DNA of 64,000 nt from Methanobrevibacter arboriphilus JCM 13429 = DSM 1125. Its GTDB lineage: Archaea > Methanobacteriota > Methanobacteria > Methanobacteriales > Methanobacteriaceae. Below are positions 39,223 through 49,498 of the stretch, one piece after another. The notes beneath the pieces are model-generated. The model did no database searches. It was given only the letters and a program-made list of their open reading frames with translations, and was not told the origin of the DNA. Position 1 is the stretch's first letter. Each line of letters starts with the position of its first letter. The DNA lies in the NCBI RefSeq assembly GCF_002072215.1, contig NZ_JXMW01000001.1, positions 1 to 64,000 on the forward strand, in the 5' to 3' direction. The position numbers and the translations under genes were made by a program.

Positions 39223-40392
39223 TTATTCTAACTCCATAATCCAATTCTCTATATTTGGACTTGGGCTGGTTAAATATTCTTTAGTAAAGGTTTCACCGAT
39301 TTCTCTAAGTATTCTTACTGATTCTGGGTGAAGCATCATAAATATATCTACACCATTTAGCATCAATGTAAGACCAGTGAAAATCTCCCATAAAGGGCCT
39401 CTATAATCTGTTGGTCCCCATTCTTCTTTTTTCATCCATGCTTCCCTTGAACCCCATGCATTAGTAGTTCCAGAAGACATTGGCATCTGTAGATCAGGAT
39501 CTCCTTTAAGACCTCCTAAACGAGTTCTTGTAATAACATCAATTGAGAATTCAATACCATAACCAAGAGCACAAGTTGTAGGATCCATAACAATATCTTC
39601 TTGTTTTAATCCATCTTTCATTAAATATTTATTCAAGGATTTTTGCATATTAACATCAGTAATAGCCCATGAAAGAACTGCATGACCATAATCAACAGCA
39701 GATTTAGCTACTTTATGATAGTCTAAATCCATGTTTGCAGATGCAAGTAAACATCTTTCCCCATCAGCTGCAGCTGCAGCCGCTTCAAGAACAAGAGGAT
39801 CTTTAACTGGATCACCAGAGCCCCCTACTACAAGAGGAACATCAACAGCCTGAAGAACCTCTTCAACAGCCTGAGCACCTTCTCTTGGAGACTTATCCAT
39901 AACTTTTGGACCAGTACCAATCAAATGCATTGTAACCATATTAGCCCCATAATCTTTAACTGCTTTTTTAGCCCACTCACCAGGAGACTCCATAACATCG
40001 GAAAAGTGTTCTCTTATTGGACGAGGCAATCCTGGCATAGGAATATCAAAAACATCAAATGTTACAATTGGAGGATTTGGTTGAGGTTCCTCAAATCTAT
40101 AAAGCGATGTTTGCCCTCCAAGATATACTGGTTTTCTTGATCCAGCTCCTAATTGAACCTGTGCAATTTTACCCGGATACTCTTTAATAGGCGGTTTAAA
40201 CTCTGTTGCTTTAAGCATAGTCTTTTCAACACTTTTTTCAATAGCATTCTGCCTAGCTACAGTTTGTTGAACTGTTCTTGCAATAGCTGGAGCTAAATTT
40301 ATTTCTAATTCTTCGAAATCCATTCTAAACTCATCAATCTCAATAGATTCCGTATTTTCCAATAGCTTTAATAGCTGATTGATCTGATCCAT
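39223..40392 (-). CDS. cdhD: ACDS delta subunit (corrinoid iron-sulfur protein, small)
   Basis: The 389-residue delta subunit forms the CFeSP with CdhE. TIM-barrel motifs seen: GANMVTMHLIGTGPK, VVGGSGDPVKDPLVLE, CLLASANMDLDYHKV, IVMDPTTCALGYG, and the late YRGPLWEIFTGLTLMLNG. The long N-terminal alpha-rich extension (residues 1-80) is usual in archaeal CdhD. Starts with ATG behind AAGGATGTGG. Confidence 0.95.
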   Translation of the reverse strand: MDQINQLLKLLENTESIEIDEFRMDFEELEINLAPAIARTVQQTVARQNAIEKSVEKTMLKATEFKPPIKEYPGKIAQVQLGAGSRKPVYLGGQTSLYRFEEPQPNPPIVTFDVFDIPMPGLPRPIREHFSDVMESPGEWAKKAVKDYGANMVTMHLIGTGPKVMDKSPREGAQAVEEVLQAVDVPLVVGGSGDPVKDPLVLEAAAAAADGERCLLASANMDLDYHKVAKSAVDYGHAVLSWAITDVNMQKSLNKYLMKDGLKQEDIVMDPTTCALGYGIEFSIDVITRTRLGGLKGDPDLQMPMSSGTTNAWGSREAWMKKEEWGPTDYRGPLWEIFTGLTLMLNGVDIFMMLHPESVRILREIGETFTKEYLTSPSPNIENWIMELE

Positions 40393-40601
40393 AAATCCAC
40401 ATCCTTAACATAATTATTATTAATTAATATGATTTTTAATTAATTTTATTGATTTTAAATTAGTTTTGATTTAGATAATTTTGATTTTATTAGATTAACT
40501 TTGATTAAATTAATTCTATTAAATTAATTTCATTAGATTAATTTTTATTAGATTAATTTTAATTAAATTACTTTAATTAAATTAATTTCATTAAATTAAT
40601 T

Positions 40602-41351
40602 TTAAATTAGCTTATCAATAACCTCTTTAATAATTTCAACAGGTTCACAATCATCTGGAAGATCTATTAAAGGTTTCCCTTCAATATCAAATTTAGATAC
40701 AATATCATCATCATGTATCAATCCAATTGTGTCTAAGCCTGTTTCTTTCGATTTTTCACATATCTCTTTTTCATTACCAGGTTTTACCCTATTTAATATT
40801 AAATAAATTTGATCAAATGATATTTCTAATTCTTTAGATAAATTTCCAACTCTTGAAGCTGTGTGCAATCCTCTTTTTGATGAATCAGAAACTACTAACA
40901 TTGTATCAACACTTTGTGTTGTTCTACGGCTTAAATGTTCAAGTCCTGCTTCAGTATCAATCACGATAAAATCATAATTAGAGGAAATATTTTCTATAAT
41001 CTTTCTAAGCATATTATTGACAGCACAATAACATCCACTACCTTCAGGTCTCCCCATCATAAGTAAATCAAAATCAGGTGTTTCCACAATTGATTCCATG
41101 ATTTTATAGTCTAAAATATCCCATTTATTCATTCCAGAAGGAATTTTTCCTTTGTTGATGTCCTTCTTAAGATCTTCTCTTACATCACCAACACTCCTAT
41201 CAACATCAATTCCTAAAGATTCAGGAATATTTGAATCAGGATCAGCATCAATAACAAGGAGATCTTTTCCTGTTTTAGATAATAATTTAACTAAGATGGA
41301 TGAAACCAAAGTTTTACCAGTTCCACCTTTTCCACTAACAGCGATTATCAA
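40602..41351 (-). CDS. cooC: CooC/AcsF-type nickel-insertion ATPase
   Basis: A 249-residue MinD-like ATPase that matures the nickel sites of CO dehydrogenase or acetyl-CoA synthase. The deviant Walker A GKGGTGKT (residues 7-14), DADPDSN switch and the C107-x-C109 metal motif in GRPEGSGCYCA match CooC. Starts with TTG behind GTGAT. It sits between cdhC and cdhD in the ACDS operon, as in other archaea. Confidence 0.9.
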   Translation of the reverse strand: MIIAVSGKGGTGKTLVSSILVKLLSKTGKDLLVIDADPDSNIPESLGIDVDRSVGDVREDLKKDINKGKIPSGMNKWDILDYKIMESIVETPDFDLLMMGRPEGSGCYCAVNNMLRKIIENISSNYDFIVIDTEAGLEHLSRRTTQSVDTMLVVSDSSKRGLHTASRVGNLSKELEISFDQIYLILNRVKPGNEKEICEKSKETGLDTIGLIHDDDIVSKFDIEGKPLIDLPDDCEPVEIIKEVIDKLI

Positions 41352-41361
41352 TTTATCACGC

Positions 41362-41451
41362 AGAGATTTAATTTATAGAAATTTAATCCATAGATATTTA
41401 ATCTATAGAAATTTAATCTATAGAAATTTAATCTATAGATATTTAATTTAT
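41362..41451. repeat. Six copies of a 15-bp repeat between cdhC and cooC
   Basis: Units of AGAAATTTAATCTAT / AGATATTTAATCTAT / AGAGATTTAATTTAT run without gaps for 90 nt in front of the cooC start. The TAGAT..ATCTA version of the unit is a small palindrome, so the array presents repeated short inverted repeats in the operon's mRNA. Confidence 0.8.
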
Positions 41452-41508
41452 ATCTATATTATTAAAATAATATCTAAATTATAAAATATCAATCTAATAA
41501 ATTAGTTA

Positions 41509-42915
41509 TTATTTCTTACTTTTTTTGATTATAACCTTTTCAGCATATATTTTTGCATTTTTAAAAATGACTTTAACTCCCCCTGACATAGGCATAGCCA
41601 TTTCAGGAGCAGTAGCTACAGGTACAAATTCTTGACCCATAGTTTCATCTTGAGATACTAAATCTTCATCTTCAGAATATTCATCATCAACATCATCATC
41701 ATCTGTGCCTAAGTTAGCAATTCTTTCAAGAATAGGGTGATCTTTATCCTTTAAAAATTCTTTTATATCATTAACAGATGTAGCATCTTCATCAGTAGCT
41801 ATTTTATCAAACATATCATCTGGAATAAAACCTTCTAAAGAACTTTTAATTGAATTAGGCATCCAAACAATTCTTTCATATGCTCCATCAGCTTGTAAAA
41901 ATTTAGGGGATCTCATATATTCTAAACTCAATCCAGTGAACCCTTCAACTTGCTTTCCACCAGAACATTGTCCAGCCATTGATGAAAATGGAATTCCTAA
42001 AGGAGTTTCACCAGAAAAATCCCTATCAACAATACCAATACCATCTAATTCAGGAATATAAAAAGCTACAGCTTCAAAACAACCACAGGAAGTATGAGGA
42101 TATTCAAAAACACTATGAAGATATACTTTATCAGTTTCACCCTGAGTTTTTTGAGCTATTACTTCATTAACATTAGAATATTCGCCTTTAACATCGTCTA
42201 AAACTTCACCCTTTTCTATTTCGAAAATTGATCCATCAGGATCCATTTTAGCAGAAGCTCTACAATCAAACCAATTAATAGCCCCACATAAAGCAGTTCT
42301 ATCAGGAGTCACAACACACATATGAGTAGGAGCAAATGATTGACACATTAAACACCCATAAAACACATCAACATCTTCATCAGATAATTCTCTTGCTCTT
42401 TCATCTCTTGCAGCATAAATATCATGAGCACCAGCTACAAATTCTTTAACATCTTCTTCATTAGTTAAAATTGTAACTGAAATTTCTTCAATAATTGGAA
42501 ATTCTTCTTTAAATAATATTCCAAGAGCTTTAGCTAAATCTAAAAGTTTAAATCCAGAATCTAAAGCCTCAGTACTCACTCTACACCAAATTTGGTCTCT
42601 TTGGTTCAGATGCATAAATCCTTGAACATAGTTACATAAATCATGAGTTCTTCTTTCAATAACACCTTCAAGCTCTTTTTCAAGCTTTTCACCTTTAATA
42701 TCTATTTTTATGCCAAATGGATAAACTTCACCTTTGGTCATTTCAGAAAGTTCTGGACCAATGACTTCAAATTTACCATCCGTTATAGAATCATCGACTT
42801 GAACAAGTTCTGCACCAATAGATTTGGGGCCTGCTAATTCTACAAACATATTAGCTGCACGTATTCTTTCACCTTCATGCATAGGACTTACATCAACAGG
42901 GATATCACTAAACAT
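41509..42915 (-). CDS. cdhC: Acetyl-CoA synthase (ACDS beta subunit)
   Basis: The 468-residue subunit makes acetyl-CoA from CO, CoA and methyl-corrinoid at the A-cluster. The six A-cluster cysteines fall at C188, C191, C200 and C210 (4Fe-4S) and C277 and C279 (CGC, nickel), one residue off the numbering I recall for Methanosarcina CdhC. GYGIVDRDF-type and SSMAGQCSGGKQVEGFTG segments are present. The C-terminus has an acidic stretch (DDDDVDDEYSEDED) and a Met-rich tail. It is followed by cooC and has its own GGAGG. Confidence 0.96.
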   Translation of the reverse strand: MFSDIPVDVSPMHEGERIRAANMFVELAGPKSIGAELVQVDDSITDGKFEVIGPELSEMTKGEVYPFGIKIDIKGEKLEKELEGVIERRTHDLCNYVQGFMHLNQRDQIWCRVSTEALDSGFKLLDLAKALGILFKEEFPIIEEISVTILTNEEDVKEFVAGAHDIYAARDERARELSDEDVDVFYGCLMCQSFAPTHMCVVTPDRTALCGAINWFDCRASAKMDPDGSIFEIEKGEVLDDVKGEYSNVNEVIAQKTQGETDKVYLHSVFEYPHTSCGCFEAVAFYIPELDGIGIVDRDFSGETPLGIPFSSMAGQCSGGKQVEGFTGLSLEYMRSPKFLQADGAYERIVWMPNSIKSSLEGFIPDDMFDKIATDEDATSVNDIKEFLKDKDHPILERIANLGTDDDDVDDEYSEDEDLVSQDETMGQEFVPVATAPEMAMPMSGGVKVIFKNAKIYAEKVIIKKSKK

Positions 42916-43383
42916 TTAATTCCTCCTCTATCAATTAAACATTAATATATGATTTTAATATTATATGATTTTATGATTTAATATTCGAGTTTATATTTCA
43001 TTTATGATTTTATGATTATTATATTAATTTTTATTTATGGTTATTATATTAAGTTTTATTTATGATTTTTAAGTATTTAAACACTTTATTAGCATTTTAT
43101 TAAGAATGTTTTATTAAGAATTATATTTAATCATTTTATTAAATAATAAAAATAATTGTAATAATATTAAAATGATATTAAGATAATATTAATAATAAAT
43201 TTTAGTATAAATATTAATTTAATATAGATTACTAAAATTTAATACACATATTACTAGACTTTACAAATATTATTAAACTTTAGATAAACATTATTGACAA
43301 ACATTATTAATAAACAAATATTATTAATAATATCCTAATGGGAAATTATCGATATATTAATAATATTAATATTTAATAATATT
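42916..43383. other. AT-rich gap inside the ACDS operon
   Basis: About 470 nt between cdhB and cdhC without a gene. Sequence of the type TTTATGATTTTATGATTATTATATTAA with repeats (42985-43060). It is unusually long for an operon, so cdhC may have its own promoter; a minus-strand AAATATAAAC near 42999 is a weak TATA candidate. Confidence 0.4.
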
Positions 43384-43896
43384 CTACTTTTCACTCATTT
43401 TTTCTAAATAATTCTCCCATTCTTCATCTTTCATATTAGGAAAAGATGCATCAGCATTTGAATGGAAATATTTACATATTGTCAAAGTTTTAAGGTGAGG
43501 TGCAAAGTGTTTTAAAGTAGAAAGCCCCTGAGAGGCTATATAATAAATACATCCTACAAACATTACTAAATCATGAGGTCCTTCACCCCTAATACCTTTC
43601 CACTCAGGATCTTTAAGTAAATTAGTTATTTCAACAATACCATAATAATTACTTTCAATTCCATTTTCATTAAAAGATTTAAAAGTATCAGCTGTTGTAA
43701 CAATAGGTAAATCCCAAGCTTCAGCTATATCTTTAATAAGACCCATTAAAGGTTCATTTTTTGCATAAGGCCCAACAACAAACAAGGGACGCTTAGATTT
43801 ACGAAGCATTAACTTTGCAGTTTCAGGAGTTGCAAGTAAAGCTTGTTTTGGTCCAGCAATAACTGTTGGTTGCCATGGAATAACTCTGTCATTCAT
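43384..43896 (-). CDS. cdhB: ACDS epsilon subunit
   Basis: The 170-residue subunit associates with CdhA in the CO dehydrogenase component. The family segments [30 protein letters not shown] and [24 protein letters not shown] are present, and the length is normal. GGTGATTAAATG gives the start; cdhA ends 100 nt upstream. Confidence 0.93.
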   Translation of the reverse strand: MNDRVIPWQPTVIAGPKQALLATPETAKLMLRKSKRPLFVVGPYAKNEPLMGLIKDIAEAWDLPIVTTADTFKSFNENGIESNYYGIVEITNLLKDPEWKGIRGEGPHDLVMFVGCIYYIASQGLSTLKHFAPHLKTLTICKYFHSNADASFPNMKDEEWENYLEKMSEK

Positions 43897-43995
43897 TTAA
43901 TCACCATTTATTCCCACATTCTTATTTTATTCCTATGTTCTATAATTACTCATAATTATAATTACTCATAATTGGTCAATTATTCTATATTCTAT

Positions 43996-46350
43996 TCATT
44001 CTTCTTCAGGAAAGTCAAGAATTGATGGTTCCATAACTAATTCACGAGGTTCCCAATTATTTCTTTCTAAGATTTCCTTAACATCATTTTTATAAGTTAT
44101 TGGAATATCTTTATCAGTACGAATATATTTATAAACATCTTCAGGAATCACACCAAAATATTTTTTGTTTAAATCTATATAATGGTTCAATTTAATTTGT
44201 CTTCCTTTATTAGTATCAGTAGGTCTAAGACAATTTTTAGCAATAGCTACTGTAGCTTCTTCTCTATTTTCAGCAGCGAATAATAGATGTTCTGGAGCAG
44301 GTTCACCTTTAATAACTTTTCCAGTTCTCATATCATTTAAATTCCAAACATCTTCTTTATCCGGTCTACCCAAATAGAGCCTTCTATATTTAGAACCATG
44401 AGGTCCTAAAACTACAGGAATACCCCATCTATTAACACCGGCTGCAATAGCCGCTGCTTTTTGTGAATAAGGCCCCCATGCAACCCCACAAGCACCTACT
44501 CTGTTTAATATATAATCAGCTATAACTTCAAAATTTCCTTCAAGTGGCTTTTTAGCAAAGATGTTAGCTATCTTAATAGCAACTCCAGATATATGAGAAT
44601 TGGATACACAGGAACCTAGATTAACAAGACCTCTTGCATCAAAATCCCCACTATATTTTTCATATAGAGTTTTCCCTTCTTCATCTTTATACTCACCAAT
44701 AGACATTGCTCCACATCCACTAGTAACCACAATATAATTCCTCTTTAAGAATTCTTCAGCCATTTTAGCAACTTCTTCCCCACCATTAGGATAATTAGTA
44801 CATCCTACAAATGCTATAACACCAGGTATATCACCTAAAACAATTGGAGCACCTACACGTCTAACTTCAACATCTTGTATTGGACCTCTTCCTGCACGAA
44901 TATTGAATTTTTGACTTTTAAGGTTGTTTTCACCAACTTTAGACATTAAATCCATAATTTTTATATCTTCAGGACATTCTTGTTCACAGCGACCACAAGT
45001 ATAACAAATATCATTATTATACAATGATTCTACTGCATCAAGATCCCCTTTACCTGCAGAAGATACTGCATCCATTATAGGAAGATTATTAGGACAAACT
45101 CTTACACACCATTCACACTGAGTACATTTACTAGCTTCTTCTTGAATTTCATCCATATCAGGTAAAGTTTTAATAGATTTTCTGGATTTAGATAAACTTA
45201 ATGAAAGTTTAGTAGCTACCTCACCGACTTTTTCAGGATCAAGAATAAGAGCTCCTTCAATTCTTTTATTTAGTATATCTGCTAAAATTGAGTCAACTTC
45301 ATCATTTGTTCTGTCAGGTAATCCTAAACACATTTTATCCGTTGTAGCTATTAACGCAGTTCCAGTTTTTTGAGCTTCTTCAAGAACATCAGATCTTATA
45401 CATTGTTCATCAACAACAACAACATCAGCAACACCACTTCTAAGGAATTTTAACTGTTTAGAAATAGGTCCAACAACCTTAGCCCTATTACTATATCGAG
45501 TTATATCAATAGCAGCACAACATATACCACAAATCTCAACATCATCTTCAAGATCATTATCTTCTAAATAATCAACAATTCCAGAACCAGGAGCAACATT
45601 ATGACCTATACAAAGTATGACTGGTTTATCTCTATCAATTGACCCAATACCTAGTTCTATAAGAGAAGTATCTGGCTCACCTTTTGGTAAATTCAAAGCA
45701 GCTATTTGTGAAATATCTCCTATTTCCATTCCAATATGATCCATTAAACCAGCATGAAAAGCTTTAGATTCAAAATCAAGATGGTTACCTTCTTGTCCAG
45801 TGTGACAAGCAGAAAGTAAATGAAGGTTTTCTTCTTCCATGTAGGACATTGCTTCTCTAATATCACCTAATGTTTTAGGAGCTTTACCAATTAAAGTTCT
45901 TATAATTGGTGCTTCAATATCAATATTATTTCCAAAATCTACTGGATGATCTGGACCTACCTTGTGAATTAAATATTCAAGTAAGTGCCTACTATGAGCA
46001 GAATGTGCAGCAGCACCTATACAACATGTTAAAAGTGCAAATCTTCCTTGCTGAGCCTCAATATCAATACCACAAGCACCTTTTTTCCCAGTAAGATCAC
46101 ATTTTCCATAAGTACATAAACAACACATATCACAAAACGGAGCATAAAAAGGAGGATATCTTTCTAATAGTTTCATATCCCATGATCTTAAATCCGTAGC
46201 TGATGGTTTTAAAGTTGGACCAACAAAAGTTTCTTTATCTTCAGAAGCAGGAGAATTATCTTCTATAATTTCACCAAAAGAAAATTTTATATCTTTAGCT
46301 TTCCAAAAATCATCTTTAAACTCTTTAGGTTTAGTTGAATTAGGTGTCAA
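43996..46350 (-). CDS. cdhA: CO dehydrogenase (ACDS alpha subunit)
   Basis: The 784-residue catalytic subunit reduces CO2 to CO at the Ni-Fe-S C-cluster. Seen: the N-terminal [22 protein letters not shown] cysteine set for the B and D clusters, two archaeal ferredoxin-like insertions ([11 protein letters not shown] and [11 protein letters not shown]), and the C-cluster region with [23 protein letters not shown] and GVCGACG-like [11 protein letters not shown]. The start is TTG at 46350 behind GTGAT. First gene of the ACDS operon; its promoter lies in the long AT-rich region upstream but was not pinpointed. Confidence 0.96.
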   Translation of the reverse strand: MTPNSTKPKEFKDDFWKAKDIKFSFGEIIEDNSPASEDKETFVGPTLKPSATDLRSWDMKLLERYPPFYAPFCDMCCLCTYGKCDLTGKKGACGIDIEAQQGRFALLTCCIGAAAHSAHSRHLLEYLIHKVGPDHPVDFGNNIDIEAPIIRTLIGKAPKTLGDIREAMSYMEEENLHLLSACHTGQEGNHLDFESKAFHAGLMDHIGMEIGDISQIAALNLPKGEPDTSLIELGIGSIDRDKPVILCIGHNVAPGSGIVDYLEDNDLEDDVEICGICCAAIDITRYSNRAKVVGPISKQLKFLRSGVADVVVVDEQCIRSDVLEEAQKTGTALIATTDKMCLGLPDRTNDEVDSILADILNKRIEGALILDPEKVGEVATKLSLSLSKSRKSIKTLPDMDEIQEEASKCTQCEWCVRVCPNNLPIMDAVSSAGKGDLDAVESLYNNDICYTCGRCEQECPEDIKIMDLMSKVGENNLKSQKFNIRAGRGPIQDVEVRRVGAPIVLGDIPGVIAFVGCTNYPNGGEEVAKMAEEFLKRNYIVVTSGCGAMSIGEYKDEEGKTLYEKYSGDFDARGLVNLGSCVSNSHISGVAIKIANIFAKKPLEGNFEVIADYILNRVGACGVAWGPYSQKAAAIAAGVNRWGIPVVLGPHGSKYRRLYLGRPDKEDVWNLNDMRTGKVIKGEPAPEHLLFAAENREEATVAIAKNCLRPTDTNKGRQIKLNHYIDLNKKYFGVIPEDVYKYIRTDKDIPITYKNDVKEILERNNWEPRELVMEPSILDFPEEE

Positions 46351-46520
46351 ATTATCACAGCCCTTAATATTATTTTTTATACTATATTTAGTATTATTTT
46401 TATTATATTTTTTATTATATTTAGTTTATATATTTAGTATAATTTTTATTTTAGTATAATTTTTATCACTATATTTATTATTCTTGCTATAATTTTTATT
46501 TTTAATAATTCCAAATATAA

Positions 46521-46636
46521 TTAAAATCTTATAAATTAAAATCTTATATATTAAAATTTTACAATACTGAAATCTTACAATATTAAAATCTTATAATGTT
46601 GAAGTCTTATAATATTAAGATTTTATAATATTGATT
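46521..46636. repeat. About seven copies of a 16-17 bp ATTAAAATCTTATAAT repeat
   Basis: Imperfect tandem copies (ATTAAAATCTTATAA, ATTAAAATCTTATAT, ATTAAAATTTTACAA, and so on) lie upstream of cdhA. They end in a reversed copy (ATTAAGATTTTATAAT). No gene is present in 46351-46640. Confidence 0.6.
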
Positions 46637-46878
46637 TTACAGTTGCAATTAATAATGATTTATAATGATATTTTATTTTAAATTTAAAGTATATATATTT
46701 TTTTGTATTAACAAATCGCAAATAAATCATACTATAATAAAATTGATATAAATTAAAAATAAAATCCTCTGGTTTAATAATATTATAAATAAAGAAAGTA
46801 TTCATTTTTTAAATAGAATTATTAATTTTTCAATTGATTAAATCGAATTTGAGAGATGTAATTTTTTACACGGTTGAT

Positions 46879-46966
46879 ACATTTCATACTAAAAACACTT
46901 AATGAAGTGTAAAAAGCTTTAAATATCCAGATCTTTCAAAATGATGAAATATATGTTATGAAATGT
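46879..46966. promoter_or_regulatory. Cluster of inverted repeats in the cdhA-TPR intergenic region
   Basis: ACACTT-AATG-AAGTGT (46895-46910) is a 6-bp-stem hairpin, and it lies inside a wider inverted repeat ACATTTCAT (46879-46887) / ATGAAATGT (46958-46966). This 90-nt block has more G and C than the sequence around it. It is the only structured stretch in the 1.2-kb gap 46351-47562. A small RNA or an operator are both possible. Confidence 0.35.
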
Positions 46967-47323
46967 AAGTTTTAAAGTTTTATAAAGCATTTTAATTTCA
47001 ATATAAAAAAAATAACAATTGTCAAAAAATAAAAAATTAATCAAGCGAATTAACCAGTAAAATTATTTTAAACAACTTAAAATAAGATATAATCACTATA
47101 ATATTAGTTTAGTAAGATAAAATTTAAATAAATACCTTCTGAATAAAATACAATCATTAACTAAGATACAATCATAAGATACACTAACTTGAATAAAATA
47201 TTCTTTAAATAAAATATTATATAAATATAATGTTAATTAAATATATATCATTAATAGTATAAGTAATTTTCTATAATGTTGCTAAGATAACAAATTTTCT
47301 CCATAGCTAAGTTTATCATATTC

Positions 47324-47369
<46 letters not shown>

Positions 47370-47562
47370 GTGATATTATTAATAATAGTAATAATAGTGA
47401 TAATAATATTGATATTATTAATAAGAATTATATTATTAATAAGAATAATATTATTAATAGATATTATTATAAGAGATAATATTATTAATATTATTAGTAT
47501 TAATATTAAAGTTATTAAATATTAAAAATGAAAATGAAAAAATGAAAATGGAGGTGTGCTTA

Positions 47563-48060
47563 ATGGATAGATATCAAGGATGGAAATGGTATGATACAAT
47601 ACTTATAGCTATATTATTAATTGCATTTTTAATATGTATTATTATTTTAAAAGATATTGTCATGAGCATTGCTTGTTTACTTTTAATAGCAATCATAATT
47701 ACATTTTTCTCAAAAGAAATAAATATAACCCTTGCAGATAGAATGATTAAGAAAGGAAAATATGAAAAAGCTTTAAAATATTGTAAAAAAGTTTTAAGAA
47801 AAGATCCGAATTATGTTTATGCTATTATTAAAAAAGCTGAAATATTTGAAGCGATAGAAAAACCAAAAGAAGCACTCCAACTTTATGATTCTGCTATTTC
47901 CAAAAATCCAAATAATAATATTCCTTGGGAAATGAAAGGCGATCTCTTAAAAAAATTAGGAAAGGAAAAAGAAGCAGAAGAATCTTTCAAAAAAGCAGAA
48001 ATTTTAAAAAATAAAAAAATGGAGAAAAAATGGTATTATAAACTTATGAAAAAATTATGA
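47563..48060 (+). CDS. Membrane-anchored TPR protein
   Basis: About 165 residues: two N-terminal hydrophobic helices (ILIAILLIAFLICIIIL and IACLLLIAIIITFF) followed by about three tetratricopeptide repeats (KYEKALKYCKKVLRKDPNYVYA, KPKEALQLYDSAISKNPNN, LGKEKEAEESFKKAE) and a basic tail. TPRs mediate protein contacts; here they face the cytosol or the outside depending on topology. The ATG at 47563 is chosen because GGAGGTG (47550-47556) is 6 nt upstream; an earlier in-frame ATG at 47542 lacks a site. Confidence 0.7.
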   Translation: MDRYQGWKWYDTILIAILLIAFLICIIILKDIVMSIACLLLIAIIITFFSKEINITLADRMIKKGKYEKALKYCKKVLRKDPNYVYAIIKKAEIFEAIEKPKEALQLYDSAISKNPNNNIPWEMKGDLLKKLGKEKEAEESFKKAEILKNKKMEKKWYYKLMKKL

Positions 48061-48311
48061 CTAGCTAATTTTTTAATTGATAATTAAAAAATATTTAAAT
48101 TTAACCTATTTTTTAAATTTTATTAGTAATTTTATTAATATTAAAAATTAATCTAAGATGAATTGAGATTAACTAAGATGAATTAGGATTAACTCAAAAT
48201 ATCTTTGATTAATTAAAATTAATTTAAAATATTAAAATTAAATTAAAATATTCTTGATTTTTATTAAAACAAACTTTAAAATTATAATTTTTATTTTCTA
48301 AGATATATTTA

Positions 48312-48518
48312 AAAAGTAATACTTTTAATATTGAAATTTCAAAAAAAATATTACTATCAAAAGCTTTATATTAGGAATATTATATAAACATTGTTATCCA
48401 GTTAATATACAATGCAAAGAATGCTATATGAAACTTGGAATTTTAAAAAAAATAGTTTAGAGGAATATGAAGTAATACTTTACATAGGAAAATTAGAGTA
48501 AAAGTATTACTTGGGAGG
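48312..48518 (+). promoter_or_regulatory. cbiM control region: TATA box and three AAGTANTACTT palindromes
   Basis: Three copies of the palindrome AAGTANTACTT occur at 48314-48324 (extended to AAAAGTAATACTTTT), 48470-48480 and 48502-48512. A TATATAAA TATA box is at 48381-48388, so the first copy is upstream of the promoter and the other two lie in a leader of about 120 nt. Copies two and three can also pair as an RNA stem of 11 bp plus three more after a one-base bulge, ending directly at the GGGAGG ribosome-binding site (48513-48518). Likely metal-responsive control of the transporter; the factor is unknown. Confidence 0.6.
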
Positions 48519-48528
48519 AAATGAAAGT

Positions 48529-49179
48529 ATGCATATACCTGACGGTTTTATACCATTGTGGCAGTGTGCTATATATTATGTGATTTTAATTATAGCAGTG
48601 TATTTCGCTAGTAAATGGGCGAAAAATAACCTTGATGAAAAACGAATTCCATTAATGGCAGTTTTAGCAGCAGGTATCTTCGCTATAATGTCTATGAACA
48701 TGCCAATTCCATTTGGTACTAGTGGGCATATGGTTGGAGGTGCTTTAGTAGCGATAGTATTTATGGCACCAGAAGCAGCTGTTCTTGTATTTACAGTTGT
48801 ATTAATTCTTCAAGCATTACTCTTTGGAGATGGAGGAATTACAGCTCTTGGTGCTAATGTTTTAAATATGGGAGTAATCGGAGGATCAGTAGGATTATTC
48901 ACATTTAAAGGGTTAAAAAATTACATTGGAAAATATCCTGCAATCGGAGTTGCAGCATGGCTTGCAACATTTATATCTGCATTAGCATGTGCTGTTGAAA
49001 TGGCACTTGCTGGAACATTCCCACTTGTTTTGGGTTTAACATCAATGGGAATATATCACGCATTTATTGGTATAATTGAAGCTGTTTTAACAATTATTGT
49101 AATAATGGCACTTGAAAAATTCAGGCCAGACTTATTAGCATGGAATAAGAGAGATTATTCAAATGGTGGAGCTGATTAG
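48529..49179 (+). CDS. cbiM: Cobalt/nickel ECF transporter, substrate component CbiM
   Basis: The 217-residue membrane protein begins with the invariant [12 protein letters not shown]; the N-terminal His2 binds the metal in this family, so the ATG at 48529 must be the start, not the upstream in-frame TTG. About seven membrane segments with [22 protein letters not shown], and [21 protein letters not shown] typical of CbiM/NikM. GGGAGG is 10 nt upstream. Cobalt or nickel specificity cannot be decided from sequence; methanogens need both. Confidence 0.93.
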   Translation: MHIPDGFIPLWQCAIYYVILIIAVYFASKWAKNNLDEKRIPLMAVLAAGIFAIMSMNMPIPFGTSGHMVGGALVAIVFMAPEAAVLVFTVVLILQALLFGDGGITALGANVLNMGVIGGSVGLFTFKGLKNYIGKYPAIGVAAWLATFISALACAVEMALAGTFPLVLGLTSMGIYHAFIGIIEAVLTIIVIMALEKFRPDLLAWNKRDYSNGGAD

Positions 49180-49467
49180 ATGAAAAAAAAAGATAAATAT
49201 CTAATTATAGTAGGAATTATTATATGTATTGTAGTTGCTGGTTTATCACCATTTATTGCATCTGGAGACCCTGATGGACTTGAAAAATCTGCAGAAGATG
49301 CAAATGTTGGTGAAGATGTTGCATATGCTTTTGTAGAATCACCATTCCCGGATTATACCATGGGAGATAGTGTTTTTGGTGAGATATTTGCCTTAGTTCT
49401 AGGTATTATAATAACACTGTTATTAGCATTTGGAGTGGCATATCTCATTAAAAAAAACAAAGCATAG
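49180..49467 (+). CDS. PDGLE-domain accessory protein (CbiN/NikN-like)
   Basis: A 95-residue protein with two membrane helices flanking an outer loop containing DPDGLEKSAED, the PDGLE signature, and a PFPDYTM segment. In ECF metal transporters it substitutes for CbiN beside CbiM. Its ATG follows the cbiM stop codon directly, so the two are translationally coupled. A terminator-like hairpin follows. Confidence 0.88.
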   Translation: MKKKDKYLIIVGIIICIVVAGLSPFIASGDPDGLEKSAEDANVGEDVAYAFVESPFPDYTMGDSVFGEIFALVLGIIITLLLAFGVAYLIKKNKA

Positions 49468-49469
49468 AT

Positions 49470-49498
49470 TAAGTTAGTTTTATACTAACTTATTTTTT
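49470..49498 (+). terminator. Stem-loop with T6 between the PDGLE gene and cbiQ
   Basis: TAAGTTAG (49470-49477) pairs perfectly with CTAACTTA (49485-49492), loop of 7, followed by T6. The rest of the 310-nt gap to cbiQ is AT-rich with TTTAATATATTAAAA copies. It could be an attenuator that sets less expression of cbiQ and cbiO, or a plain terminator with a second promoter downstream. Confidence 0.6.

Noticed and set aside
41152-41484. Plus-strand frame ending in repeated LIYRN units over the cdhC-cooC spacer
   Set aside because: It is the antisense of cooC continued into the 15-bp repeat array; the repeated peptide is simply the translated repeat.
46623-46805. A 60-codon minus-strand frame upstream of cdhA
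   Set aside because: Low-complexity Phe/Ile/Tyr/Lys composition from AT-rich DNA, no ribosome-binding site and overlap with slippage repeats.
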